Shown piece after piece: positions 40,355 to 49,819 of a stretch of 64,000 bases of DNA. Location: assembly GCF_000497045.1 (NCBI RefSeq), contig NW_015961953.1:62001-126000 (forward strand). Direction: 5' to 3'. This stretch comes from Kalmanozyma brasiliensis GHG001. Its lineage: Eukaryota; Basidiomycota; Ustilaginomycetes; Ustilaginales. Position 1 is the first letter of the stretch, and each line of letters begins with the position of its first letter. Position numbers and translations under genes: made by a program. A model generated the notes under the pieces. That model made no database searches. It saw only the letters and a list, made by a program, of their open reading frames with translations, and was not told the DNA's origin.

Positions 40355-42529
40355 TCACAGTTCGAGATGCGCAGCAATCGGTGGTGCCTCCGTCTTCTCA
40401 CCTTCCTCCTCGCGCTTCTTCGCGTCATAAAACCGCTTCACGCGCTCTGACAGACTGTCTCCCACCTTTTCCATCCTCAACGCTGGAGGACTTGCTTGTT
40501 TGCTCCCCTTGCGTCCTTGCTTCTTTGCCTCCTCACCATCCGTGCCTGTCACAGCCGACATCAAGCGCTGATACAGCTTCGCCACGTCTTCTGGCGTCTG
40601 AACCTTCTTCTTCCCGTCGTCGTCGTTGTTGGTGGAAGAACCGTATTGCTGCTCCATCTGCTTGTTGAGCACATCCGAGATTTTTTCCGCCAACTTCCTT
40701 TCGAGTGTGCCACCATCCTCGCCGCGAAGGACCGACATGAAGTCGTCCATGTCCAGGTGGATCTCCATCGGCGGCTCTTCAGAGTCGTCGTTGCGCTTCT
40801 TGCCGCTTTCCCGTCGACGAGGTTCTTTGGCGTCGGGGGCCGAGTCGGAGAGCTTGTTGACCAAAAGCTTGCCGTCGTCGTCCAGCCCGATCTCGACTAC
40901 GATTTCGGTATCGTCCAAGTCGGGTTCGTGACCATGATGGTCGTGATCGTGGTCGTGGTCGTGATCATGGAATTGCTGGTAGAGGGCCCCGTGACCGCCC
41001 AGCGCTTCGTCGTAGTAGTCGTCGTGCACGGAGCCGAAGCGCGATGGGTCTCCATATGTGTGCGATGTAGCAGTCGGCTCTTCTGCGCTCTGCGGATCAC
41101 TGGTCGTCGCTCCAGTCTGATCTTTGGAAACACCATTTCCCGACTTGACCGACTGACGCGGCCCATCGATCCCCTCCAACGGCGTCTGCACCCGATCCGG
41201 ATCGCCCACCGTCGGCCCCGCCCAATCGTCCCGCACCACCTTGTGACACTGCACCTGGAACGGCGTCTCCTCCTTCTCACTCCCAAACGCCGAGTCCGCA
41301 CACAACCTCGGCGTCTCGATCACCAACACGTAGTTGCAGATCGTCGTCTCCTTGAACATGACGATGCGGTCCTCGAGCGGTTGGCGGTTGGAGCAGTGGT
41401 ACTGCACCTCGACGGTGCGTGGCTGGTGGTTCATGTCGCACATGGTGCCGTTGGTCCATCGTTGCGTGAGGTAGCGGTGCCGATGCGATTCTTGACCATC
41501 GCGAGGGGTCTCGACGGCGGTGTTGGAGTCACGGAAGGAGGAGAGGGCGCGAGTCTCGGCGGCGAACAATTCGTCTTCGTCCCAATCGCCGAACTGCACT
41601 TCTTCGACCAGGTCGAGGCCCGCAGAGTTGATGGACGAGGGTGGACCACGATCGGCGGCTGTAGCGACGTCGGTCGACTCTTTCGTGGCGTCCGTAGTGA
41701 GAGGCTGCTGCTGCCGTCGCTGGTGACTCCGGTCGTCGCCTACGATTTCTTCGCTCTGGTGCGTCCATCGACCCAAGATGAAGGCCGGGTATTCGGGGTC
41801 GGCGATGGGGTGATGGAGCCTGTTGACTTTGTCTGCTGCCTCGATGGCTGCTTTCTTGCCAGCTTCGCCTCCGCCAGCAGCTTTGAACGCCTTGTGCGCG
41901 GCAGTCTGAGGCCCAAGGCGTCGGAACTGACGAATCTCTCGACCATGGCAGAAGCTGTAGGTGAACCAATCGGTGGTGTGGTAGAGACAGGTCTTTTTCA
42001 GTGGATCCAGCAGACCTTGTGCATGCCGAATCAGCTCCTGTCGTGATCGCGAGGAGCTACCGAAGGAGGATGCGTGATGGTTTGCTGACTGCCCTTCACG
42101 AGGTGTATGTGTAAAGTCTGGAATCGAGCAAAGTTGAAAGTCATCCGGCGAGGACCTTTGCAGCGTCCACAGAAGTGGTCTTTGATTGTCACTTCCTAAT
42201 TCGCTCGAGCCGCTGCTGATATCATCGGCAATGGCGAGAGACAAGATGTCGCTGGTCTGCGGTGTTCTTGGCCCTGCCGAGTCCGATGACGAGGAGGAAG
42301 ATGACTCCTGCTGTTCCAAGATCTTGATGGCATCGCTGTATTTGATCGGCAGAGTAGTGGCTTCCTCACCGAGGAGGCCGTAGTTGACCTGGAAAGCTGG
42401 CTTGGCGAAAAGATCCTGAGGAAAGCCGGCAGATGTGGAGATGGCCGCCTCGGTGGTACCTGCTTGGAGGTAGAGCAAGCCCAGCAGGAAGACGATGGAT
42501 TTGGCGCTCATCGGCGATGTCGAGAGCAT
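40355..42529 (-). CDS. YOS9: ER lectin of the OS-9/Yos9 family (ER-associated degradation)
   Basis: 724 aa from ATG 42529, followed by a signal peptide (SIVFLLGLLYLQAGTTEA). The frame is open further upstream but without the signal. The mannose-6-phosphate receptor homology region spans about residues 178-410, from CLYHTTDWFTYSFCHGREI to TICNYVLVIETPRLC, with WTNGTMCDMN in between. It carries an insertion of roughly 100 residues in the middle. Downstream are an acidic region, a His/Asp run (HDHDHDHDHDHHGH), and a charged coiled-coil tail. Yos9 recognises trimmed N-glycans on misfolded glycoproteins for the Hrd1 ligase. The C-terminus is HLEL, close to but not the usual HDEL retention signal. 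Confidence 0.9.
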   Translation of the reverse strand: MLSTSPMSAKSIVFLLGLLYLQAGTTEAAISTSAGFPQDLFAKPAFQVNYGLLGEEATTLPIKYSDAIKILEQQESSSSSSSDSAGPRTPQTSDILSLAIADDISSGSSELGSDNQRPLLWTLQRSSPDDFQLCSIPDFTHTPREGQSANHHASSFGSSSRSRQELIRHAQGLLDPLKKTCLYHTTDWFTYSFCHGREIRQFRRLGPQTAAHKAFKAAGGGEAGKKAAIEAADKVNRLHHPIADPEYPAFILGRWTHQSEEIVGDDRSHQRRQQQPLTTDATKESTDVATAADRGPPSSINSAGLDLVEEVQFGDWDEDELFAAETRALSSFRDSNTAVETPRDGQESHRHRYLTQRWTNGTMCDMNHQPRTVEVQYHCSNRQPLEDRIVMFKETTICNYVLVIETPRLCADSAFGSEKEETPFQVQCHKVVRDDWAGPTVGDPDRVQTPLEGIDGPRQSVKSGNGVSKDQTGATTSDPQSAEEPTATSHTYGDPSRFGSVHDDYYDEALGGHGALYQQFHDHDHDHDHDHHGHEPDLDDTEIVVEIGLDDDGKLLVNKLSDSAPDAKEPRRRESGKKRNDDSEEPPMEIHLDMDDFMSVLRGEDGGTLERKLAEKISDVLNKQMEQQYGSSTNNDDDGKKKVQTPEDVAKLYQRLMSAVTGTDGEEAKKQGRKGSKQASPPALRMEKVGDSLSERVKRFYDAKKREEEGEKTEAPPIAAHLEL

Positions 42530-43176
42530 GGTGGCGACGCTGTTGCTGCTTCTTCGGAGGATGCTGACCAGGCTGCGAAAACAAGCAGCGAGGCGGTGAT
42601 GGCGAGAGAGAGGCAGAGAGGTACAGGTCCAACCTGGCAATGGCCTGCAAGCACGAGTCAAGGCTGAGCTGGAAGGTCTGTGACTATAGGAAAGGGTCCA
42701 AGCTGCAGTGCATGTGTATCGCACGAAATTCTAAACTGGCTCGAGCTCGCTTTTTGGCGGATGTGGAGTTCTCTTTGGCTGTCACACGGCACTTGGACAG
42801 TCTGCCTGTGCACAGACGAGGCGGAAATGGCTGCAATTGGCGGCTGTGCCATCGCACCACCAAATGGGCCATCACAATCAACTCAGCTTCTCACCAACAC
42901 CATCTCGTCACGGCACAGCAGCCATCGCATCCACCGTCCAAAGCATCGAGGCGTATCCTCGCGTACGACCCGCGCGACCCCGTCCTTCGCAGAATCGACA
43001 CCTGCAGCCCTACCCTGCGATTTAGTCGGACACCAGCGCGCGCAAATCCGGGCAACGTCTCGCAACACCTCATCGAGAAGCGGGACATCACTTCCCAGTA
43101 CAGTCAATATCTGACATTTCTGATCGCCACGTAGACGGCAGAGTGCAGCGAACAGCTTCACCATCATCGCTGCAAG
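42530..43176. promoter_or_regulatory. Divergent promoter region of YOS9 and SNX41
   Basis: 647 bp between two divergent ATGs. No coding frame of gene-like composition. Nothing else recognised. Confidence 0.55.
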
Positions 43177-45072
43177 ATGAGCTCCGGACAAAACGACGAT
43201 ATGAACCCGTTTCAGATTCCCGACGACGAGGGCGGCGCATCCAAGTCATCGCAACCAAAACAGGCTTCTGCAGCATCCTCGCAATCGTCATTACGCAATG
43301 TCACCAGCAACGCGAATGCCTTCGATCGGGTAGAGGAGGACGACGATGACCAGGGCTGGACAGGCTCTTCTTCACGTGCTCAAGTCGACTCTGCAACCAA
43401 TGCGCCATCCTCACCTTCTTCGACGCAGCGCGCTACCTTCGCCTCACCGCTGTCGATCATCGAGATTGTCGATGCACAAAAGTCTGGAGATGGCGGCTCG
43501 TCCTATATCGTCTATGTCATCCGCAACGGCACCACCGAGGCTAAGAGGAGGTATTCCGAGTTTGAAGCGTTGCGCGAGGCCCTCATCCGTTTGCATCCGA
43601 CCATCATCATCGCGCCCATCCCATCCAAGCACACGCTCGGCGACTATGCAGCCAAGCAGAGCAAAGCCAAAGAAGATGCAACCATCATTGCGCGTCGAAA
43701 ACGCATGCTCCAGAGCTTCTTGCGTCGATGCGACAACCACCCAAAGCTTCGAGGCGACGAGGTGCTCGTAAAGTTCCTGGACGGTCGTTTCCACTGGAAT
43801 GAGATCACCGCTTCACCGCCTCTGATTCACCTGCCCAAGAACAATCTGCGAGCGCCGGTGCAGAACCCTGCCGATCCACACGCGAGCCCTGCATACGCCC
43901 ATCTGCCATTGCCTTCGTCAGTGACCTCGTTGAGACATCCCAATCAACGCTTCATCGACTCGGAAGCCTTCACCAACCGATTCGCGAATCATCTGTCCGG
44001 CAGCATGGAGAAAGTCAATCGCCGACTGATGCGACGCTGGACAGAGGCTTCGACGGACTACGCCGAGCTGGGTGCTATCCTCAACGGCTTCTCGCTCACC
44101 GAGTCCGGGCAGCTCGCGACAGCCATCGAACGAACGGGTCAAGCAGCGGATGCAGCCTACATTGCGACCGGTCAGATGCTCAAGCAGTGGGAGGAAAAGT
44201 TCACCGAGCCTCTGCACGAGTACACACAGTTTGCGGCTATCCTGCAGAAGCTGCTCAAGTGGCGCCATCTGAAGCATCTGCAGTACGAGCTGGCGCAAGA
44301 TGCGCTGGAAGCCAAGAAGACGCAACTCGAGGAGCTTGAGAGGGTGGAAAACGAGGCAAAGAGGTTGGAGGAGGCCTTGGAGCGGGGAGGTGCAGGGCTG
44401 CTCAGCGGCGGTGGACGGGTGAGCGGCGGCGGTATTGATGCGAATGGCATCCGCGACGGTGTGGGATCTGGCTTCCGTCCCTCTTCGTCCGTCTATGGAC
44501 GAAGTGGGGATGACGGCACGAGCGCGAATGGCACTGGCAGCAACGCAGCTAAGAACGGCGTCAACGGTGAAGCAGGCGGTCGCGCCTCCACCGACGCTGA
44601 CACCACCCGATCTCGCACCACCTCTCCGCCTTCCTCGCCCTCGAAACGTTCCACCTCCCGCTCCAGCGGCTACGGTCTGCTGGGCGCCATCACGCACACG
44701 TTCCAATCCGTCATGGACGTCGACCGGGACGCCTCGCGTCGCAGCAACATCTCGAAGCTCCGGGAAGAGATTTCGCTCCTCGAAGAAGGCCTCTCGCTCA
44801 CCTCGAACGACCTGCACTACGCGACGCAAGCGATCCAGGCGGACCTCGACCGATTCCAGCGCCAAAAGGTGAGCGACTTCAAGGAGATGATGCTCGACTT
44901 TGCCAAGATGCACCGCGAGTTTGCGCAGACGAATCTGGAGAATTGGAAGGAGGCCAAGGTGGAGATTGATGCTGTGGAGAAGCCGGCGGGGATGCCGGAG
45001 AGCAGCTTGTCGAGGCGGGAGAGGGAGGGGGTAAGTACGCCCGGTGCCGGTGGCGGGCGGAGGAGGTCCTAG
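43177..45072 (+). CDS. SNX41: PX-BAR sorting nexin, Snx41/Atg20 type
   Basis: 631 aa, single exon, from ATG 43177. An acidic disordered start (PFQIPDDEGG) is followed by a PX domain at about residues 89-206, including RRYSEFEALREAL, the basic phosphoinositide-binding loop and PPIPSKH-like IAPIPSKHTLGDY. A helical BAR-type region covers about 265-400 and 520-615, interrupted by a Gly/Ser-rich insertion (about 405-505). The split BAR layout is typical of Snx41/Atg20, which pairs with Snx4/Atg24 for endosome-to-Golgi retrieval and selective autophagy. A single member for both names is usual in basidiomycetes, to my knowledge, so Snx41 and Atg20 cannot be separated here. Confidence 0.92.
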   Translation: MSSGQNDDMNPFQIPDDEGGASKSSQPKQASAASSQSSLRNVTSNANAFDRVEEDDDDQGWTGSSSRAQVDSATNAPSSPSSTQRATFASPLSIIEIVDAQKSGDGGSSYIVYVIRNGTTEAKRRYSEFEALREALIRLHPTIIIAPIPSKHTLGDYAAKQSKAKEDATIIARRKRMLQSFLRRCDNHPKLRGDEVLVKFLDGRFHWNEITASPPLIHLPKNNLRAPVQNPADPHASPAYAHLPLPSSVTSLRHPNQRFIDSEAFTNRFANHLSGSMEKVNRRLMRRWTEASTDYAELGAILNGFSLTESGQLATAIERTGQAADAAYIATGQMLKQWEEKFTEPLHEYTQFAAILQKLLKWRHLKHLQYELAQDALEAKKTQLEELERVENEAKRLEEALERGGAGLLSGGGRVSGGGIDANGIRDGVGSGFRPSSSVYGRSGDDGTSANGTGSNAAKNGVNGEAGGRASTDADTTRSRTTSPPSSPSKRSTSRSSGYGLLGAITHTFQSVMDVDRDASRRSNISKLREEISLLEEGLSLTSNDLHYATQAIQADLDRFQRQKVSDFKEMMLDFAKMHREFAQTNLENWKEAKVEIDAVEKPAGMPESSLSRREREGVSTPGAGGGRRRS

Positions 45073-46114
45073 ACGCACGCGCGCTGTGATGGGAATGACA
45101 TTGTTGTTGCATCGATGCTGAGGTGTTGAGTGTTGCTGCCTTGGTGAGGTTCGTGTGTGTGCAGAATCGTACGGCCTTTTGCTGGTCACAGGACGGTACA
45201 CACGACTGAGACGTGCCGTGTCAGGCGACGACCGAATGGCTATACCAGGCCACATTGCATCTCAGAGCCGAGCAGCCGCCTACCTCCTTGTTTTATAATA
45301 CGTACGAGGGGGCGTGCTGCAAATCAGCGTTCAGACCCCGCTGTTGGAACCGACGCAACCAAATCCCGTCCTGTCTTTGTTCCTTGGTTGGAGCGGTAAC
45401 GTGTTGGTTCGGAGTGGCAAATACCGCGCCTTAAGCGAGGTGGGTGGCGCGGGAAACGTTGTTTCTGCCTTCTTGTCCGCCTAGCCGCACCCTGCTCGCG
45501 TCCTTTGTGGAACGATGTTCTGCGCATTCAGCGGAATTGGGGCGGGTCGAACGTGCAAAGCCCGCCCTCCGCCTTCTAGCTCAGGGGCAGAGGCGCAAGC
45601 GAGCAGAGGATCGGAAGAGCAGGCTAGGGTGGCAAATGAGCAGTGCAAGAGAAGGACCCTTCCCTTTCTCCCGCCTCGCTTAGAACGTTTTCGCTCGTTC
45701 GGTCGGCTAACTGACTCTTTTCCCACGAGTCGCAGATCGTGCAGCGGCGGCACCATGCCTCTGGGTTCGCTCCAACAAGGCGCTTACAGCTTTCCCGAGC
45801 TACAGAGCGTTGAGAATCATTCGCCGTAGAGGGCCGCGCACCAACAGCCGAACAAGGCCTTGCGCACGCCCGAAGGTCCCAGCGAGACTCCCCTATATAG
45901 GCGCATACCCCCACCTGTCTTTGGTAGCTAATGTCGATCCCCTCCTCTTCATCAGCCAGGACCTCCTCTTCTTCAGCCAGGACCTCCTCTTCATCAGCCA
46001 GGACCTCCTCTTCTCCCCCTGACGACGGTGTCCCTGCGCACGATCTCATCTAGACGCATCTGGCCTTCATATCTGGAACAGCATATAAACACGACCCCTC
46101 CCTGCGCAAGAACC
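45073..46114. promoter_or_regulatory. Intergenic region and promoter of the FAD oxidase gene
   Basis: 1.0 kb without a convincing gene. It holds a palindromic cctatatagg at about 45892-45901, a 21-bp tandem repeat (listed separately) and a TATA-like gcatataaac at 46081, about 34 bp before the ATG. Minus-strand frames over the tandem repeat encode Glu-rich runs that are repeat artefacts. Confidence 0.55.
45941..46013. repeat. 21-bp tandem repeat, about 3.5 copies
   Basis: Units cctcctcttc(a/t)tcagccagga lie at 45941-45961, 45962-45982 and 45983-46003, with a partial unit at 46004-46013. They sit 100-175 bp before the ATG of the FAD oxidase, in its likely promoter or leader. Confidence 0.93.
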
Positions 46115-47647
46115 ATGCGCTTCACGGCCCTCCTCACCGCCATGACGGCCGTTGCGACCAGCGTGGTCAGCGCAGCGCCAGCGACCGGAGCTGCTGCGGC
46201 CTGCTCTGACCTGCTCGCCTCGCTCCCCAAATCTGTCCTCATCCAGACCTCTCCAACCTACACCCCGGCGCAAAATGGTGGCTTCAACCCGCTCAACAAC
46301 AAGCTCTCGCCTTCGTGCATCGTCCAGCCAACGTCGGCTTCCGACGTCGCCACCGCCATGCGAGCCGTTTTCAAGCACAAGGCGAACTACGCCGTTCGCA
46401 GCGGTGGTCACACGGGCATGGGTGGGTGGGACAGCACCGACGGCGGTGTGCTGTTGGACTTTTCGCTCATGCGCGATTTCTCCTACTCCTCCTCGGCTGG
46501 AACGGTCACTGTTGGACCCGGACTCCGGTGGGGTGAGGTGTACAACATGTCGGAGGCATACGGCGTGGCTCCCCTGGGTGGCCGGGTGTACCACGTCGGC
46601 ACGGGTTTGGTGCTCGGTGGTGGACTGAGCCTGTTGAGTCCCCAGTATGGGTATGCGTGCGATGGTCTCGTTAGCGCCGACATCGTTACGGTCGATGGAC
46701 GCATTCGAACCGTTAACGCTCAGACGGACCCTCAGCTGTTGAGGGCTATCAAGGGCGGTGGCGGTCGATTCGGTGTCGTCACCAAATACGAACTTCGCGC
46801 CTTCCCAACCGGTCGAAACAGCGATAAGAACTGGTACGGTGGAAGCATCACCGTTTTAACTCCCACAGGGATCGATCAGATGGTCGAATACTCGGAAGAC
46901 TTTGTTGCGACCCCCGATGATCCCAAGGCAACACTGCTGTCCAATGTCGGAATGCTCAAGCAGGCCGGAGTACCGGTGTACCTCGGTACGACATTTGCCT
47001 TCTACAAAGGTGGCGCCGAGGATTTCAACCGTGTCTTTGGTCAATTCCTCGCGATTCCCGGTGCGATTGTGGATGTCAAACCCATCTCGTACCTCGAAGC
47101 GACGCAGGTGACGCCGTTGGGCTGGAAGCCTACTCAGGCGTACAAGTGGATCGGCGGCTCGCACTACGCTGGTAACAACACCACTCCTCTTCCCCTCCTC
47201 CCCACCATTCCTGTCCTCAACGAACCCACGCCAACCAAGTTCCTCGGCATCTGGCGCAATGTTCAAGCGCTTATCGTCAAGCACGTGGATGTGCTCGAGA
47301 GCGCCTTCTTCTCCATCACCCCCGTGGGCACCACCCAGATCGATCAGGGTTATGCCGCAGGTGGAAACGCTATCGCCCCTCCCCAGGGACGGAACTTCAT
47401 GCACTACCTCTTCTCCAACATTTTGGCTGATGGAACGACGGATTTCCCTGCCGACTTCGAGGCCGATCGTCAGCAGTTTATTAAGGATAACCCGAGCGAC
47501 GCTGGCTTGCCCCTGTTCTTGAACGAGGTGGATGCCACCCAGGAGGCCTTCAAGAGCTATGGCTGGTACGATCAGCTCAAGAGGCAGTACAAGAGGTTTG
47601 ACCCGACTGGGTTCAGTCTGAGGTTCCAGCAGGGCCCTACGTTTTAG
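46115..47647 (+). CDS. Secreted FAD-linked oxidase, berberine-bridge-enzyme-like
   Basis: 510 aa from ATG 46115. The N-terminus MRFTALLTAMTAVATSVVSA is a signal peptide with an AXA-like cleavage region. A PCMH-type FAD-binding domain follows, with RSGGHTGMGG near residue 99. H99 matches the histidine that carries covalent FAD in this family. VGPGLRWGEVY, GTGLVLGGGLSLLSP and KGGGGRFGVVTKYEL are further flavin-binding segments. The C-terminal YKRFDPTGFSLRFQQG corresponds to the berberine-bridge C-terminal motif. Such fungal enzymes oxidise sugars, alcohols or secondary metabolites outside the cell; the substrate here is unknown. Nothing nearby resembles a biosynthetic cluster. Confidence 0.92.
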   Translation: MRFTALLTAMTAVATSVVSAAPATGAAAACSDLLASLPKSVLIQTSPTYTPAQNGGFNPLNNKLSPSCIVQPTSASDVATAMRAVFKHKANYAVRSGGHTGMGGWDSTDGGVLLDFSLMRDFSYSSSAGTVTVGPGLRWGEVYNMSEAYGVAPLGGRVYHVGTGLVLGGGLSLLSPQYGYACDGLVSADIVTVDGRIRTVNAQTDPQLLRAIKGGGGRFGVVTKYELRAFPTGRNSDKNWYGGSITVLTPTGIDQMVEYSEDFVATPDDPKATLLSNVGMLKQAGVPVYLGTTFAFYKGGAEDFNRVFGQFLAIPGAIVDVKPISYLEATQVTPLGWKPTQAYKWIGGSHYAGNNTTPLPLLPTIPVLNEPTPTKFLGIWRNVQALIVKHVDVLESAFFSITPVGTTQIDQGYAAGGNAIAPPQGRNFMHYLFSNILADGTTDFPADFEADRQQFIKDNPSDAGLPLFLNEVDATQEAFKSYGWYDQLKRQYKRFDPTGFSLRFQQGPTF

Positions 47648-47684
47648 AGTTGTGTAGATTCGAGTTGGAATACATGATGACGTT

Positions 47685-47810
47685 GATTGCGATTGATTGT
47701 AAATGTTGACTGTGGATTGATGGTGAGATTGACTGTGGATTGACGGTAATCGTGGATTCACGTTGACATTGATTGTGGATTGACGGTGACATCAATTGAG
47801 ACTCATGACG
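47685..47810. repeat. Degenerate short tandem repeats
   Basis: Repeated units close to ttgactgtggattgacggt occur at about 47706, 47730 and 47769, with weaker copies between, in the 3' flank of the FAD oxidase gene. Confidence 0.7.
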
Positions 47811-47943
47811 ACACGTAAATGTTGGCGACACGATGGTCAGATTGATTGCAAAGTGCGGATATGTTTGCTGCGTATACTGTGCGTGAGGGGTCATGCTGGA
47901 ATCGAGAGTGGGACTGCAGGATGCAGCAGATGAGGTGGAAGAT

Positions 47944-48510
47944 TCATAGGACGCCGTTGGCAGGGAGGGCGTCCTTGAGGAGATCAAGGAAGGATCGAAC
48001 GCTCTCGTCCTCATTCTCGTCCTGTCGAGTAGAGCAATGAAGATCGTATGCGTTGCGGAGGATGCCTTTGAGAGCTTGCGCCTGGTCTGCTGCCGTGGCT
48101 GTGGTTGCAGTCTCGACGCGACCCTCCCTGACGCCAGAGGTAGTAAAGGACGTCTGTTCAGCACCACCAACGTGGATGTCGCCCTTTCTGCTTGCCTGCT
48201 CACCGCGAGGCGTGTCTCTGAGAGATGCTTCCCGGTCCCTTGCTGGTGTTGTGGTCGCCGGCTCGAGGCGACCGGTAGCAGCGAACGACTGCTCTGTACC
48301 GCCCTCCGGCACGTTGCCCTCTGTGCGAGCCTCCTTCATGGCCTGGTACTTGGTCAAAGACTCATCTGCGTCGTTGCTGTGCTCGGCGCCTTGATTCGCC
48401 TCCTCCTTTGGCGCATCTGCCTCGACCTTGTCCCAACTGTGGCTGCATTCTTCTGTCCACCAATGGAATCCCTTGACGTTCTTCTCCTCCTTCTGGGTCA
48501 TGCTGAACAT
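47944..48510 (-). pseudogene. Truncated tandem copy of the adjacent lineage-specific gene
   Basis: 188 codons from ATG 48510. It aligns by eye with the C-terminal 140 residues of the upstream minus-strand gene: QLDNMFSMTQKEE against QLDNLFVLYKKEE, HWWTEECSHSWDKV against HRWTEDCRRSWTRV, NQGAEHSNDADE against SQGAEYINDADD, and a similar end ADQAQALKGILRNAYDLH against ADQEAAIKDIIRSAYTLH. In the matching frame there is a stop just 5' of the homologous part, so the N-terminal two thirds are absent. The middle is longer than in the full copy. It may be a relic or a short expressed protein; I favour a decayed duplicate. Confidence 0.75.
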
Positions 48511-48549
48511 GTTGTCCAGCTGCGCTTCGCCATGCGGCGTCAGGACGTG

Positions 48550-49578
48550 TTAAGCTGTGAAGGGTATAGAGGCGCTGTTGCCGGGCAAGGCAGCTTTGAC
48601 GAATTGGAGAAAGGCCTCGACCGAGTCTTCGCCTGTGCTTGCAGATTGTGTTGTGCGATGCAGCGTGTAAGCGCTGCGTATGATGTCCTTGATCGCTGCT
48701 TCCTGGTCGGCTGATGTGGCACTTGTCGACGGATCAACAATCCCGCCAGTCTGAGCAGCAGACGCCTGTCCTTCCCCTTGCGCGCGAGCAGTGCCTTTTC
48801 TGTCCACCTCCTCGTCGTCCGAGTATCCGGCCCAAAAGTCGTCTGCGTCATTGATATACTCGGCTCCTTGACTCCCTTCTTCCTCGTCTTCCATCTTGAC
48901 CCTTGTCCAGCTCCGTCTGCAATCCTCTGTCCACCTGTGCAGCCGTTCAATCTGCGCCTCCTCCTTCTTATACAGCACAAACAGGTTGTCCAGCTGTACC
49001 TCCTCGCTCTCGTCAAAGACCACGGTCATATACAGCCTCATGTCGCACTCGTGAGGCCGTGGCAATCCCACGAGCACTTTGCGTTGGGTGTGCCAGGCGT
49101 CGCAGCAGAGCGCCTCGAAGCCATGCGACTCGATCGGGTCTCGATCCGTGTGGCGCGCGAATTGTTGCACCTGACTGCGTTTGAAGAACAAGAGTGATGC
49201 GGTCATTTCGAGGTGTGTCGTGTGGATGCCGAGCTCGATGGGCGAGCGTGAGAGCCATGAAGCGAACGCTCGGTGCGATGCGATGCACTCGTCCTCCGTG
49301 ACGGTGCGGCGATGTGGGTAGTCGTCGTCGTGGCCGAAGTCGCACGCATGCGGTGGGTCGATAGGGAGACCAAGCATACGTTGCCGCATGAGCAGGTCAG
49401 GGGAGCGCTGCGGGACGGGAAGTGAAGGCGGTGTGGTGAGAAGAAGAGGCACGAGCACCGGTCGAATCAACTCGCGCACGGCTTTATGATGATCGCTTTG
49501 TAGGCGTGGAGAGGCGAAGTTGAGATGGTCCGATGCCCACAACCTCTCGGCTGAGTAGATGGGAATCTGCCGCGGCAT
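48550..49578 (-). CDS. Lineage-specific hypothetical protein
   Basis: 342 aa from ATG 49578 (MPRQIPIYSAERLWASDHLN); the frame continues upstream but has no ATG. The N-terminal two thirds look globular, with conserved-looking segments SPIELGIHTTHLEMTASLLF and FEALCCDAWHTQRKVLVGLP. The last 110 residues are acidic and disordered, followed by a short amphipathic helix (DQEAAIKDIIRSAYTLHRTT). No signal peptide or membrane segment is seen, and I recognise no family. A truncated paralogue lies directly downstream. The gene is divergent from EXO5 with 241 bp between starts. Confidence 0.75.
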   Translation of the reverse strand: MPRQIPIYSAERLWASDHLNFASPRLQSDHHKAVRELIRPVLVPLLLTTPPSLPVPQRSPDLLMRQRMLGLPIDPPHACDFGHDDDYPHRRTVTEDECIASHRAFASWLSRSPIELGIHTTHLEMTASLLFFKRSQVQQFARHTDRDPIESHGFEALCCDAWHTQRKVLVGLPRPHECDMRLYMTVVFDESEEVQLDNLFVLYKKEEAQIERLHRWTEDCRRSWTRVKMEDEEEGSQGAEYINDADDFWAGYSDDEEVDRKGTARAQGEGQASAAQTGGIVDPSTSATSADQEAAIKDIIRSAYTLHRTTQSASTGEDSVEAFLQFVKAALPGNSASIPFTA

Positions 49579-49819
49579 TTTGGCGTAGTTGCGGCGATTT
49601 GCACGTTGGGTGCAGGATGTCAGAGACAAAGAAGAAGTGGTTGATGGGACCGAGGAACGGAGAGACGTCGAACATGGCCGCTTTTTCAAGCGCTTAATTC
49701 GCCGAGACCACTTGGACCCTGTCCGACTCAGCCAACGTCACTCTTCTGCTCCACCACCGTCCCGCATCTTGCGCACCTCAACATGATCACCTCACGGCAG
49801 CGCTAATCCACACTGCGTC

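Noticed and set aside
40496..42046. 516-codon plus-strand open frame opposite YOS9
   Set aside because: The minus strand carries the signal peptide and lectin domain; the plus frame is Val/Arg/Leu-rich without features.
45624..46049. Minus-strand frame with Glu-rich repeats (VLADEEE)
   Set aside because: It is produced by the 21-bp tandem repeat in non-coding sequence and has no other protein features.
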